Part shown: one piece after another, positions 1 to 9,357 of the stretch
How positions within the stretch are numbered: position 1 is the stretch's first letter
Layout of the letters: every line of letters begins with the position of its first letter
NCBI GenBank assembly: GCA_022841905.1
Contig: JALHQO010000005.1
Location: 62,001 to 126,000, forward strand
DNA: 64,000 bases
Reading direction: 5' to 3'
Source: Hyphomonadaceae bacterium
GTDB lineage: Bacteria > Pseudomonadota > Alphaproteobacteria > Caulobacterales > Aquidulcibacteraceae
The notes under the pieces: model-generated
The model's database searches: none
What the model saw: the letters and a program-made list of their open reading frames with translations, nothing else
What the model was told of the DNA's origin: nothing
Program-made: the position numbers and the translations under genes

Positions 1-2
1 TC

Positions 3-239
3 TTCGATCCGTGGCTGCGCAGTCACTCGGCCGCTGGCGGGCGCATCATCAAGACCGCCGAGCGCTCGATGATCGTCGAAGAGCCTGTCGGCTTTTGGGA
101 AATGTGGACCGGTCGCACCTACGAAGAGAGCGGCAAGTACGCTGTCGAAGGCGCGCTTGTACCGGTCTCCATCGAGCTTGATCGTGGTGTTGGCCGTTAC
201 GTCGAACCGAACGTATGGTTCGCTTACAACGCCGCCTAA
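3..239 (+). CDS. C-terminal fragment of an unrecognised protein
   Basis: An open frame enters from the left edge and ends at a TAA at 237-239, giving 78 residues of a protein whose start lies outside the window. The visible part has repeated Trp/Tyr positions (FWEMWTGRTYEESGKY) and ends YVEPNVWFAYNAA. It looks like a soluble enzyme tail, but I do not recognise the family. Codon usage matches neighbouring genes. Its stop overlaps the stop of the convergent GGDEF-EAL gene by three bases. Confidence 0.6.
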   Translation, partial: FDPWLRSHSAAGGRIIKTAERSMIVEEPVGFWEMWTGRTYEESGKYAVEGALVPVSIELDRGVGRYVEPNVWFAYNAA

Positions 240-2059
240 ACAGCAGCGCGCAATTTCTCGCCATAGCTTGGCAGCTCGATCGCGGCGCCGAAAAGATAGC
301 CTTGTGCGAACTCGCACCCCATCGCGCGCAACGCGTCAGCTGTGGCTTCGTCCTCAACGCCTTCGGCTGTCACTTGCAGACCAAGTGCGCGGCCCAAGCC
401 GACCAGCGCGCCAACAATGGTGGCGTTCTCACGGTCGGCGATGAGCGTAGATACGAACGACCGGTCGATCTTCAGCTTGTCGATCGGCAGCGCGCGCAAC
501 AAAAATAGCGACGAATAGCCAGTGCCGAAATCGTCCAGCGCGACTTTCACGCCTTGGTTCTTCAGCGACATCAGCGAGGTCTTCGCGCGCTGAATATCGC
601 CTATCATCGCGCTCTCGGTGACTTCGATCTCAAGCCGCTGCGGCGGAAAGCCCGTTTCGCGCAGCGTGCGGAGAACTTTCTCCGGGAACCATTGGTCACG
701 AATCTGGCTGGGCGAGATATTGACCGCCAGCATGAAATCGCCCGGCGCATTCAGCGCCTTCGAACACGCCTGCGCCAATAGCGCCCAGAACATTGCATCG
801 ACCAGGCCCGCCTCTTCCGCCACCGGGATAAACAGCGTCGGCGAAATCATGCCGCGTTCGCGATGCGGCCAGCGCGCCAACACTTCGTAGCCGGCGAGCG
901 CTCCGGTCTCGAGGCTGAGCACTGGCTGGAAATACGGCACGATATCGCCGTTCGGGATGGCGACACGCAGTTCGGTTTCGAGTGCGGCTTTGGATTTTAA
1001 CGCTTCATCGATCGATGAATCGAAGAACTTGTACGCGCCGCGATCTTCCTTGGCGCGCAGCATGGCCGCGTCGCCGCGTTGCAGCAGATCGGCAGCGGTG
1101 CGTCCGTCTTCCGGGCACATGGCGACGCCGATCGAGGCGCCGACCGTCAGCTTCAAACCATTGACCAGAATCGGCGCCGACAGTTCATGCAGCACGCGTC
1201 GCGCCGCAGCCGCCACGCCATCCCGCCCATCCGGGCCTTCGAGCAGCACGGCGAATTCATCGCCGCCGAGACGCGCCGCGAAGCTATCATCGCGCAGGCA
1301 GCCAGACAGGCGCGCAGCAATCACTTGCAGTAATTCATCGCCGATCGCGTGTCCGTGCACATCGTTGATCGGCTTGAAACGATCGAGATCGACGAACATC
1401 AGCGCAAAGGCGCTCGATTCTTCGCCGATCAGTTTCAGGCGACGGTCGAGATCTTCGAGGAAATGGCGGCGGTTGGCGAGGCCAGTCAGCGGATCGTGGC
1501 GGGCCAGCGTTTGCGCGCGGGCTTCGGCGGCTTCGCGCTCACAGATTTCTGCCGACAGCGTCTCGTTCGCCGTCACCAGATCCTGAGTGCGCTCTTGCAC
1601 CGTGCGTTCAAGATCGTTGCGGATGGCGTCGAGTTCAAGCACGGCCTGGCGGCGATCGAGCTGCGCCTTCACGCGCGCGGTCAGCACGCGCAGATCGATC
1701 GGCTTCGGGATGTAATCGTTGGCGCCGGCTTCCAGCGCCATCGAGACAATGTCGCCATCGTCCAACGCGGTCACGACGATCACCGGCACGTGCTCGGCGT
1801 CATGGTGCAAACGAATGCCTAGAAGCGCGTCATGGCCAGAGCGCTCGGGCATCATCCAGTCGAGCAGAACAAGCTCGATGGCTTCCTGCTCAATGACCTC
1901 TTCGATGCCTACCGCGCTCTCGCGCAACACGACTTCATAACCGCGACGCTCAAGCCGGCGGCCGAGCATGTCACGGTTTTGCGCCTGATCGTCGACCAGG
2001 AGAATACGTCCGAGGCGCGTCGAAGCGGACGCGCCGTCATCGCCTTGCGCCGAGGACAT
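236..2059 (-). CDS. REC-GGDEF-EAL response regulator (c-di-GMP turnover)
   Basis: A 607-residue protein. An N-terminal receiver domain (about 17-135) has acidic DD, phospho-acceptor D67 in LLDWMMP and K119. A coiled linker, a GGDEF diguanylate cyclase domain (intact ARLGGDEF) and an EAL phosphodiesterase domain follow. The EAL signature is EVLARW. The other EAL catalytic positions (NIS, EVTES, DDFGTG, KLKID, AEGVE, AQGY) are present, so both activities could be intact. The allosteric I-site, normally RxxD five residues before GGDEF, reads RDDS, so product inhibition may be lost. It is probably the output of the kinase and single-domain regulator encoded just upstream on the same strand. Which activity dominates cannot be told from sequence. 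Confidence 0.93.
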   Translation of the reverse strand: MSSAQGDDGASASTRLGRILLVDDQAQNRDMLGRRLERRGYEVVLRESAVGIEEVIEQEAIELVLLDWMMPERSGHDALLGIRLHHDAEHVPVIVVTALDDGDIVSMALEAGANDYIPKPIDLRVLTARVKAQLDRRQAVLELDAIRNDLERTVQERTQDLVTANETLSAEICEREAAEARAQTLARHDPLTGLANRRHFLEDLDRRLKLIGEESSAFALMFVDLDRFKPINDVHGHAIGDELLQVIAARLSGCLRDDSFAARLGGDEFAVLLEGPDGRDGVAAAARRVLHELSAPILVNGLKLTVGASIGVAMCPEDGRTAADLLQRGDAAMLRAKEDRGAYKFFDSSIDEALKSKAALETELRVAIPNGDIVPYFQPVLSLETGALAGYEVLARWPHRERGMISPTLFIPVAEEAGLVDAMFWALLAQACSKALNAPGDFMLAVNISPSQIRDQWFPEKVLRTLRETGFPPQRLEIEVTESAMIGDIQRAKTSLMSLKNQGVKVALDDFGTGYSSLFLLRALPIDKLKIDRSFVSTLIADRENATIVGALVGLGRALGLQVTAEGVEDEATADALRAMGCEFAQGYLFGAAIELPSYGEKLRAAV

Positions 2060-2275
2060 TAGCCCCCCTGCTATCCAAAAGGATCACCACACCAGAGGCG
2101 AAGATTACCGAAGTTAGGTTGAGGGCGAGCTAATAGGCGCGCAGCTGATCACATTTTTTGGATAGATGTTTCGCTAACCTTGACGGTCGCTAACCATGTC
2201 CAGGGGCCGGCATATCAGCTTGCCGGGTGTCAACGACTACCTAAACGCTGGCACGCTGGCAAAGCGACACCTGAC

Positions 2276-2635
2276 TCAGGCTGCGTATTTCTCGATCAGC
2301 GCGATGAGGCCGGCGAAGTCGACGGGCTTGGTGGCGAAGTCGTCACAGCCCGCCTCCATGCATTCGCGCCGCGCGCTTTCCATCGCATGCGCGGTGAGCG
2401 CCACGATCTTCACGCTCGACGTATCCGGCGTCTGCCGCAGCACTTTGGTGGCCTCGATCCCCGACATCACCGGCATCGAGATATCCATCAATATCAGATC
2501 CGGCGCGCAGCTTTTGGCCATCTCAACCGCTTCCGCGCCATTTTCAGCGCAGTGCACTTCGTAGCCGCGCCGCTCCAGCCTGCGGGTCAGCATTTCGCGA
2601 TTGTCGGGATGATCTTCAGCGATGAGGATACGCAT
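2276..2635 (-). CDS. Single-domain response regulator (DivK-like)
   Basis: A 119-residue stand-alone receiver domain with no output domain. The acidic pair is ED at residues 7-8, the phospho-acceptor is D51 in LILMDISMP, the switch Thr lies in ALTAHAM and the conserved Lys in TKPVD. Such proteins act as phosphorelay shuttles or as allosteric partners of kinases, as DivK and CpdR do in Caulobacter. It sits 12 bp downstream of the hybrid kinase gene and is probably co-transcribed. The next gene carries a closely similar receiver domain (shared RRLERRGYEV), suggesting duplication. Naming it divK itself is not justified. Confidence 0.9.
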   Translation of the reverse strand: MRILIAEDHPDNREMLTRRLERRGYEVHCAENGAEAVEMAKSCAPDLILMDISMPVMSGIEATKVLRQTPDTSSVKIVALTAHAMESARRECMEAGCDDFATKPVDFAGLIALIEKYAA

Positions 2636-2647
2636 GGTTATTGCCTT

Positions 2648-5365
2648 TCACGCGGATTTCGCTTGGGTGGCGGAAACCGGCAGCGCAGCCGGCGAAGCTT
2701 CGGCGCCACGCGCAAAGCGCAACGCAGCCGCAGCCAACACATCGCGGTCGGCCGGCTTGACGAGCAGATCACAGGCGCCGCAAGCGAGGGCGCGCTGGCG
2801 ATCGTCGTCCACAGAATGGATGACGACCGGAATATCGCCGGCATCGCCGGTGCTGAGCACGGCCAGCACATCCCAGCCGCTGACGTCGGTCAGATTGAGA
2901 TCGAGCACGATCAAGCTTGGCCGTAGCGAATGCGCAAGCTCGATACCCTCCTCGCCGGTGATCGCCTCGTGGACAGTGAAGCCAAGCCGCGTCAGCGACC
3001 GCGCCGCGAGATCGCGCGCGCTCTCTTCGTCATCAATAATCAGCACCGCGCGTTCACGGCCCTGTCCGACCGCGGCGGCAACATCAACACGCACGGGCGC
3101 TGCTGCTTGCGCACGGACCGCCGCGGGGAAACGAAGTGCAAAGCTCGAACCCTTGCCGGGCATGCTCTTAACAGACACATCGCCGCCCAAGAGCTTCATC
3201 ATGCGCCGCGTGATGGCGAGGCCAAGCCCAGTGCCGCCATAACGGCGCGCCGTCATTACATCGGCTTGCACGAAAGCGTTGAACAGGCGCGAGGTCTGCT
3301 CTTCGGTCATGCCGATGCCGGTATCGCTGACAATGATCTCGATCAGATCACCGCCGACCACGACTTCGCGGCGCGCCCGGATCGAGACTTCACCATTTCG
3401 CGTGAACTTGGCTGCGTTGGCCAGCAGATTGAGCAGGCACTGATTGAGCTTGAAGCCATCGCTCACACCCTCGCCAATGTCAGCGGCGATATCGACAGTC
3501 AGCGTGTTGCCGTTCTTCTCGATCGATGGCCGCACCGTGGCTGCAGCTTCGTTGATCATGCCGGCAATATCGAACTCGCCGGCATTCACATCCATGCGCC
3601 CGGCTTCGATCTTGGAGAGATCGAGGATGTCATTGATCAGGTGCAGCAGCTGACGCGCCGCGACCAGCACGCGGTCGATATCGGCAATGTCGCTATCGCG
3701 CGCGTCGGCCTCAGCCTCCTCACGCAAAATTTCAGAATAGCCGATGATGGCGTTGAGCGGCGTGCGCAACTCGTGACTCATCGAGGTCAGGAAGTGCGAC
3801 TTGGAAACGTTCGCTGAGTCCGCCGCTTCGCGCGCGGCGCGGAGCTCGGCCAGCGTTTGCGCCAACACGGCGTCGCGCGCGTCCATTTCTTCGATCAGCG
3901 CGTCGAGGCGCTCGTACATCTCATCGACATTGACAGCGGCTTCATCAAGCGCTTCGACCGCGTGCGCGGTTTCGCCGAACAGCGCGCGCTTGGCCTTAAG
4001 CGCCTCTTCGGCGCGGTGCATGGCGGCGATGAAGGCAAACTCCTGGCGCTTGCGCTCGGTGATGTCCTTAGAGAGAACGACCAGCTTGCGCACGCCGCCG
4101 GAGCGGCCGAGCACACGACGCCCCCACGATTCCGCCCACGTGATCTCCCCGCTCGTGCGCAGCACGCGATGCTCGATCGACCCAGCGCCGCCAGCGGCGA
4201 TCTTTTCGAAGTAGAGCTTGAGCGGCTCCTTATCGTCCTCATGCAGAAACGGCGTCGTGTTCTTGTCAAACTGCGCGAAGGTGAAGGCCGTACCGAACAG
4301 TGGGTTGGCGTCGCCGTGCCACGTGATCGAGCGCTGCTTGAAATCAACTTCCCAGACGACGCTCTGACCCGCGTCGAGCGCCAGCAGCAAGCGATTTTGG
4401 TTTGCGGCGGCCGCAGTGCGCGCCTCGACCAGCGAAGTGATGTCGCGCCCCGCCGCGAAGACGCCGCAAATTTCACCGTCATCATCGTGCCAAGGCCGCG
4501 TTTCCCAAAAGTAGTAGTGACGCCCGGTCGGCAGCTGCACTTCTTGTTCGGGATGGCGCACATGCTCGCCCGCCAACGAACGCGCGAATGCTTCGCGCCA
4601 CGCATCGATCGGCAACGGCACGATGGTTTCGAAATTGAGACCAGTAACGTCGCTCAAGCCCATTTTGTCGAGCGCGCTTTGGCTCACTGCGAGCACGCGC
4701 CCTTCTCGGTCCATCAGCACAAGCTCGATCTGATCACTGGTGAGCAACAGCTTCGCCAGCGTTTGCTGCAGCACATCTGTCACGCCGCCGCGCTTCAGCG
4801 CGCGCTCAGCTTCGACCGCGCTGGCGCGCGCTTGCGCGACATAAAACATCAAAGCGCCGCCGCCGATCGCCGCGATAATCGCCACATCCCAATCCGGCCG
4901 CGCCGCCATGGATGCGATCAGGAGCGGCGATACCAGCAACGAGAGTGCCGGCGGCGCTGCGCCGGCGATGGCGACCGGCCAGGCGCCGGAGGCGCCGGGG
5001 CTGAAGTGGCGGACGACGCCGGCGACCCAGAGCACCATCGCCGCAGCCGCGCCCGCGGCTTCGCCGTTGAGCCAGAGCGCGGCCGGCAGCGTCGCGTAGA
5101 AAGCGGAGTTCAGGAACGCCCAGACCACCAGGCCGCCCATCACCTTGCCTTCGATCTTCACGTTGGCGGCGTCGAGGCGGCGGTAGAGTTCGGTATCGAG
5201 GATGAGCAGCAGCGAGGTGACCGCCGCCCAGCCGACCGGCCCGGAGCCATCCATGATCGCCGCCGCGATGCCGCCGGTCAGAATGATCAGCGCAACCGAG
5301 GCGGGCATTTCGCGCCGACGCGTCTCGGCCGCGTTAGCCAGTGCCTGAGGCGGTCGGTGGAGCAT
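2648..5365 (-). CDS. Membrane hybrid histidine kinase with PAS domains and receiver
   Basis: A 905-residue inner-membrane sensor kinase. The first ~180 residues form several hydrophobic segments. Two PAS-type sensor regions follow (about 195-315 and 320-440, the second ending in KDITERKR), then a coiled coil, a HisKA domain with phospho-acceptor H531 in [18 protein letters not shown], and an HATPase domain (N-box [10 protein letters not shown]1 DTGIGM, G2 GGTGLGL). A C-terminal receiver has D822 in [14 protein letters not shown]. All catalytic motifs look intact. It heads a leftward operon with the single-domain regulator and the REC-GGDEF-EAL protein, so it probably feeds phosphate into c-di-GMP output. 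The signal sensed is unknown. Confidence 0.93.
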   Translation of the reverse strand: MLHRPPQALANAAETRRREMPASVALIILTGGIAAAIMDGSGPVGWAAVTSLLLILDTELYRRLDAANVKIEGKVMGGLVVWAFLNSAFYATLPAALWLNGEAAGAAAAMVLWVAGVVRHFSPGASGAWPVAIAGAAPPALSLLVSPLLIASMAARPDWDVAIIAAIGGGALMFYVAQARASAVEAERALKRGGVTDVLQQTLAKLLLTSDQIELVLMDREGRVLAVSQSALDKMGLSDVTGLNFETIVPLPIDAWREAFARSLAGEHVRHPEQEVQLPTGRHYYFWETRPWHDDDGEICGVFAAGRDITSLVEARTAAAANQNRLLLALDAGQSVVWEVDFKQRSITWHGDANPLFGTAFTFAQFDKNTTPFLHEDDKEPLKLYFEKIAAGGAGSIEHRVLRTSGEITWAESWGRRVLGRSGGVRKLVVLSKDITERKRQEFAFIAAMHRAEEALKAKRALFGETAHAVEALDEAAVNVDEMYERLDALIEEMDARDAVLAQTLAELRAAREAADSANVSKSHFLTSMSHELRTPLNAIIGYSEILREEAEADARDSDIADIDRVLVAARQLLHLINDILDLSKIEAGRMDVNAGEFDIAGMINEAAATVRPSIEKNGNTLTVDIAADIGEGVSDGFKLNQCLLNLLANAAKFTRNGEVSIRARREVVVGGDLIEIIVSDTGIGMTEEQTSRLFNAFVQADVMTARRYGGTGLGLAITRRMMKLLGGDVSVKSMPGKGSSFALRFPAAVRAQAAAPVRVDVAAAVGQGRERAVLIIDDEESARDLAARSLTRLGFTVHEAITGEEGIELAHSLRPSLIVLDLNLTDVSGWDVLAVLSTGDAGDIPVVIHSVDDDRQRALACGACDLLVKPADRDVLAAAALRFARGAEASPAALPVSATQAKSA

Positions 5366-5424
5366 TCGTGGCGACCTTCAAAACAGGGTCTCACGCTGCC
5401 AGGGTAGGGTGAATTTTGGTTAAA

Positions 5425-5781
5425 CTAGCCGCGATGCAGCAAGATAATCGCGACGTTTGCGAAGAAACACAGGACCGAGACGGCGAAAAGCCAGGGAAAG
5501 GCGTGCGCATGGCCGTTTCGGCGTGATCGCGCCTCCAGCCAGCCGCCCACCGCCACCAGAGTCGCCGAAAGGACCAGTATCCAGAGCTCGTGCTGGTGCA
5601 TGAACTCGTGAAATTGTCCAAAACTATCAGAGAGTAACGCGGCCCCGGAGGTCGCGCCGGAGAGCGCCGCGGCGAGCAAAACCAGCGCCGGCAGGCCGCA
5701 GCAGAGCGTGTGCAGCCCGACCACGGCGGCATGGGCCAAATGGGCCCGCCGCCCTGCTCTCGCGCTGTTATGTTGTAACAT
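5425..5781 (-). CDS. Small His-rich membrane protein, possibly MerC-like
   Basis: A predicted 118-residue protein from the ATG at 5781. It has about four hydrophobic segments, a CC pair in the first (LHTLCCGLPALVLLAA) and several histidines in loops (FHEFMHQHELW, RNGHAHAF). This layout resembles MerC-domain membrane proteins, some of which belong to metal-responsive regulons, but the match is loose. The frame stays open upstream to 5934, so the start is uncertain. The chosen ATG lies inside a TGTTA/TAACA palindrome that could be a Zur operator. The gene lies 59 bp upstream of the hybrid kinase on the same strand. Confidence 0.55.
   Translation of the reverse strand: MLQHNSARAGRRAHLAHAAVVGLHTLCCGLPALVLLAAALSGATSGAALLSDSFGQFHEFMHQHELWILVLSATLVAVGGWLEARSRRNGHAHAFPWLFAVSVLCFFANVAIILLHRG
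5766..5780 (-). promoter_or_regulatory. Zur-like palindrome at the start of the small membrane protein gene
   Basis: The sequence TGTTATGTTGTAACA has perfect 5-bp arms (TGTTA/TAACA) around a 5-bp centre. It is close to the GTTATA-TATAAC core known for Zur sites in Proteobacteria. It overlaps the predicted ATG of a His-rich membrane protein, a position where binding would block expression. The assignment rests on pattern resemblance only; the overlap with the ATG could mean a leaderless transcript or a different true start. Confidence 0.4.
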
Positions 5782-5933
5782 CACGCGGAACGTAACGTCG
5801 GCCCGGTCCAGGTCAAGGCCGACGGGATAGTGTAGTGGCAAATTCAACATTCGGCGCAATGAACCGCACCCGGTTCTTGTCGCGGCGCGGCGGCTGGCGC
5901 ACATACGGCGTGCTGCAATTGAGGTGATGGGCA

Positions 5934-6086
5934 ATGTTAGCGACTATGCTGGCAGGCGTGCTGACGGCGATCCGCGATGTTTTGATCGCGGCGGCTTTGG
6001 CTTGGGTCGGCATTTCGATGGAACGGGTGGAAGCCCGCGTCGATGGCGAGTGCGCGGCTGACAGCTGCCAACAGGCAGCCGAGTAA
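5934..6086 (+). CDS. Possible 50-residue membrane miniprotein
   Basis: A short open frame starts with ATG at 5934, preceded by a GAGGTG Shine-Dalgarno-like stretch about 8 nt away, and ends at TAA 6084-6086. The product has one hydrophobic helix (about residues 5-25), an acidic/basic middle and two cysteines near the C-terminus (GECAADSC). It lies between the divergent small membrane protein gene and the coiled-coil protein gene. The ribosome site and amphipathic layout favour a real gene, but no family is recognised. Confidence 0.35.
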   Translation: MLATMLAGVLTAIRDVLIAAALAWVGISMERVEARVDGECAADSCQQAAE

Positions 6087-6207
6087 GCATCGCACCCGTA
6101 ACGCGGGAAGCCGCTGCCGTTCGCCCTTGAATGGCCTCACTTATTCCGTTTCCGTTGATGCTTAGAGCGCGCATGACAACGCGCGTCTTTTGGTGGGAAG
6201 CGAACAG

Positions 6208-7881
6208 ATGAGCGACAACACGCCAGCGCCGGTCCGCGACTCCGATCCCGGAGCGATGATCGGTCTGCTTGCGCTGATTGTCGGCCTCGTCTGGATTGCG
6301 GGCGGCTTGGCCGCTGCGTTTGCGCTGATGGGCGCTGAGCGCGTGCTGGCGATGACGCCGGTCGAGTTCGGCGCGCTGGCCGCTGCACTCGTATTGCCGG
6401 CGATGATGGCGTGGTTCTCCGGCCTTGCCGCGCGCGACAGTGCCCGCGCCCGCGCTGAAGCGCGCCGCTTGGCCGACGCTGCCGACCGCCTGATGAATCC
6501 AGAACGCAGCGCCGAGGATGCAGCGCGACAGCTTGCGATGTCCGTGCGCGGCGAAATCGCGACGCTCGATCGCGCGCTCGAAACAACTTTGGCGCGGCTG
6601 AAAGAAGTCGAAGGCCAAATCTCGCGCCAGTCCGACGCCGTCGACAATATGGGCGATCGCGCCAAGGCGGGCGCAAACCAGATGATCTCCGGCATGGAGC
6701 GCGAGCGCACCGAGCTGATGCGCATCTCCGAAGATCTGACGCGGCAAGCGCAGACCATTGGCGACAGCATTTCGCGTCACACCGGCGCGATTTCGGAAGC
6801 AGCGCTGCAAGCCGAAGCGGAAGTGCGCGCCGCCGATCAGGCGCTCGATCATCGCCTTACCTCGTTCGGCGCAGCTGCCGCCCTGATTAACGATCGCACG
6901 CATTCTCTTTCGGGCGCGGCGCAGGCGAGCGCGGATTCGGCGCTGCGGCTCGAGACCGCCCTCTCCAACGCGCTCGATGTGTTGGCAAAAGCGACGAGCT
7001 TGACGGACGCCGCGCGCCAGTCGGCCGATGCAGCGACGCTCGCCGCAAATTCCACAGCCGGCGCGGTGCGCGAAACCACGGTCCGCGCCATTGATGACGC
7101 CAAGCGCGCCGCCGATCTGATCCGCGGCGAGGCAGCTGGCGTCGAGCGCGAAGCGGCGATGGCGCTGGAGCGTTTGCGCGAAGCGGCTGACGCTGCCCGC
7201 GCGGCTGCGGTTGGCGCGCGTCACGCCATCGAAGACGACATCCCGCCGCCAGCGCCACAGCAACGCGGACGCCGGCAAGTGCAGATGCGCGAAGCGCCGC
7301 CGACCGAAACGCCAGGCTACGACACGTCGTGGCGCGACGAACCGGATTCGCTCGAAGCCGCGCCGCCGCCGACGCGCAACCGACGCGAAACGCCACCGCC
7401 GCGCGACAGCTATGGCGAGCGCGAACAACAGGGCGATTGGACGTGGCGGGATCTCCTCTCCAATGTCGATGACGCGGAAAACGCGCGTCCGCCACAGCGG
7501 CGCGAGCCGACGGAAGATCCGGTCGCGCATTTGCGCCGCCAGATCTCCGAACCGCGCGGTTCATCGCTTCCGATCGTGGCGGTGATTGAGCAGGCCGGCT
7601 TGCGGCTTGATGAGGTGTTCTCTCCCTCCGGGCTTGAACGCATTGCGCAGCGCGCGCGCTCGGGCACGCAAGCGCGCCGTCGGGCTGTTTATGACGCGGC
7701 GCCCGACGCATCGCGGCGCTTGGCCGACTTCCTGGCGCGCTCACCGGGCGCGAACCAAGAAGCGATGCAGTTCTTGCGCAGTGACGGCGCACGCATCGCG
7801 GAATTGATCGGCCGCGGCCGCGCCTCGATGAACGCTGAAGCAACGCGCGCCTTTCTATTGATCGACGCTTCAGCCGGCTGA
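6208..7881 (+). CDS. Membrane-anchored coiled-coil protein A (TipN-like architecture)
   Basis: The ATG at 6208 follows a GGGAAG ribosome site at good spacing and gives 557 residues; an in-frame upstream codon at 6190 is less likely. Two hydrophobic segments (about 16-41 and 53-73) are followed by a long Ala-rich coiled coil (about 75-340), a Pro/Arg-rich linker (about 343-445) and a compact C-terminal domain (about 450-557) ending in FLLIDASAG. The same order recurs in the 612-residue protein at 9358, with the shared coiled-coil motif AVRETT and a similar tail. Two N-terminal membrane helices plus a long coiled coil is the layout of the Caulobacter polarity factor TipN, so a polar or division-site scaffold is plausible but unproven. 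Confidence 0.75.
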   Translation: MSDNTPAPVRDSDPGAMIGLLALIVGLVWIAGGLAAAFALMGAERVLAMTPVEFGALAAALVLPAMMAWFSGLAARDSARARAEARRLADAADRLMNPERSAEDAARQLAMSVRGEIATLDRALETTLARLKEVEGQISRQSDAVDNMGDRAKAGANQMISGMERERTELMRISEDLTRQAQTIGDSISRHTGAISEAALQAEAEVRAADQALDHRLTSFGAAAALINDRTHSLSGAAQASADSALRLETALSNALDVLAKATSLTDAARQSADAATLAANSTAGAVRETTVRAIDDAKRAADLIRGEAAGVEREAAMALERLREAADAARAAAVGARHAIEDDIPPPAPQQRGRRQVQMREAPPTETPGYDTSWRDEPDSLEAAPPPTRNRRETPPPRDSYGEREQQGDWTWRDLLSNVDDAENARPPQRREPTEDPVAHLRRQISEPRGSSLPIVAVIEQAGLRLDEVFSPSGLERIAQRARSGTQARRRAVYDAAPDASRRLADFLARSPGANQEAMQFLRSDGARIAELIGRGRASMNAEATRAFLLIDASAG

Positions 7882-7932
7882 CATAGCGAGGCGCCGCCGG
7901 CGGAAACCGGCGCTCTCCACAGTTTCGTGCTG

Positions 7933-7979
7933 GTCCGCCTTCGCCAAGGCTTCGGCGGACGATTTCGCTTCGCGAAATC
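7933..7979. repeat. Two adjacent palindromes after coiled-coil gene A
   Basis: The first hairpin has arms GTCCGCC (7933-7939) and GGCGGAC (7954-7960) around a GCC/GGC-rich loop. The second has perfect 8-bp arms GATTTCGC (7961-7968) and GCGAAATC (7972-7979) around a 3-nt loop. There is no T-run, so a classical intrinsic terminator is unlikely. The first hairpin resembles the centre of the repeat element at 57589-57768, which carries a close variant on the other strand. Confidence 0.55.
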
Positions 7980-8412
7980 GGAGGGCGGAGACGCGAGTTT
8001 GGCGTCTAAGGTTAGTTACAGTATGCGCTGCTTGCGCAGCGCCGGACGCTTTCGCTCGCGTCTCCGTGATCTGCTTCATCGGCCCCGTCGCGGGAGATGT
8101 TTCACTCCAGGAGGCGGGTCCGCCGGCGGCGTGAGAGTCGCTGCTGTTCGGCAGCGATCCTCTGTGCTTGCTCCACGCGGTTACAACTCCGCGGGCTTCT
8201 GCGGCCGTTGCGATACGAAACACCAAAACGTCCAAGGGGTCTGTCCGTCGGATGCCTCGCCTTCTCCGATGGTTTGGAGAAGCACCGGCGCATCACGCTC
8301 GATCACACCATCTCCGCGTTGGCTGAACAGGGCTGCCAACTGCCCTCCTGCGAAGATGACGTGGGCATTGTAGCGCGGACTGAGCCCAGTCGGATAAGCG
8401 ACGGACGTAAAA

Positions 8413-8513
8413 TCTGGACCGCCGGCGCCCCCGCCGGCATGGCGCTGCTGCTACCGACAAGCACCGGCGCTTGAGCGATCGAGCGCAGCCGGCGAGGGCG
8501 CCGGCGGTCCAGA
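8413..8513. repeat. 101-bp element bounded by 18-bp perfect inverted repeats
   Basis: The left arm TCTGGACCGCCGGCGCCC (8413-8430) and right arm GGGCGCCGGCGGTCCAGA (8496-8513) are exact reverse complements separated by 65 bp. It lies in a gene-free spacer. No open frame or target-site duplication is apparent. It may be a dispersed palindromic unit or a very small non-autonomous element. Confidence 0.7.
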
Positions 8514-8558
8514 CTAGGCAGGCGGTCCTCGATGTTTCCTACGGATAAGCTGCAGCGC

Positions 8559-9104
8559 TTAACCGTGATGGCTCAGCGGCGGGGTGTAGAGGTGGAGCGT
8601 CACCAGCGGTGCGTCGCTCTCATTGCTGATGGCGTGGAGCGTTTCGGCGAGTGTGTTGGTGACCGTGCCGGGACGGAGAATGCGGGTCATGTGTTCACGC
8701 TTGGAAGCGCCCTGCTCGCGGCGGCGATAGAGGCGCTCCGTCGCTTCGCCGCTGACGATGCGGGTGAGGCCGGCTGAGGGGCCGTGATCGTGAACCGGAC
8801 TGCGTTGGCCTGGGCCCCAGGTCAGCACCAGCAATTCGGCGCGGCCATCACGATAGAGCAGCGTGCGCACGTAAGCAGCCGCATCATGGTAAACGGCGTC
8901 GGCAAGCGAGGCTTCTGATACGTCGAGCTTTTGAAGAGCAATAGTGACAGCGCCTATGTCGACATCGCCCGGGGCGCTCAGCAGCTCTATCAACGACGCG
9001 AGCACTTCGGGCGGACGATCGCGCAGGTCGCGGTCCATCGGCGCGGCCAGCCTTGCCAGCTTGTCATGATACGGACGCGCGCTCGTTACAGCGTTCAGAT
9101 CCAT
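8559..9104 (-). CDS. Cysteine dioxygenase family protein
   Basis: A 181-residue cupin-fold thiol dioxygenase. The iron-binding triad is visible as H105 and H107 in SPVHDHGPSAG and H157 in LHAISNE. This family oxidises L-cysteine to cysteine sulfinate with O2; some bacterial members act on 3-mercaptopropionate, so the substrate is not certain. The Cys of the Cys-Tyr cofactor in animal enzymes is not at the expected place, as is usual in bacteria. The gene stands alone between the two paralogous coiled-coil genes and is convergent with the first. Confidence 0.88.
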   Translation of the reverse strand: MDLNAVTSARPYHDKLARLAAPMDRDLRDRPPEVLASLIELLSAPGDVDIGAVTIALQKLDVSEASLADAVYHDAAAYVRTLLYRDGRAELLVLTWGPGQRSPVHDHGPSAGLTRIVSGEATERLYRRREQGASKREHMTRILRPGTVTNTLAETLHAISNESDAPLVTLHLYTPPLSHHG

Positions 9105-9357
9105 GGCTCACCTCTCGCGCGAAGAGTCTAACGGACGCGCGCCGGGTTTCGTTCCTGCACGAACGCATAGCGTCGAAATGCGAATGCATGAATGCGCGCT
9201 AACCTTACCCGCTCGCGCGGCGCGCATGTCGGCGCGGAATTTGCTCCGATTTGGCGCACGCTTGGGGCGGGAAACCCACTCGCCTCGCTGGCATGGCGGT
9301 TGCAGCCCGACGCGTTAACGCCCGTGGCAGGTCCCGGGTGCGCTTCGGGAGTTTGCA

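Larger units (their letters stand above)
7882..8558. other. 677-bp non-coding spacer with palindromes
   Basis: No convincing gene lies between coiled-coil protein A and the convergent cysteine dioxygenase gene; the open frames here have no ribosome sites and atypical composition. The spacer holds two adjacent hairpins (7933-7979) and an 18-bp inverted repeat pair (8413-8513), described separately. The rest shows no recognisable element. Confidence 0.6.

Noticed and set aside
7927-8474. Open frames in the 7.9-8.5 kb spacer
   Set aside because: No ribosome sites, Arg/Ser/Cys-rich composition unlike neighbours, and they run through the palindromic repeats.
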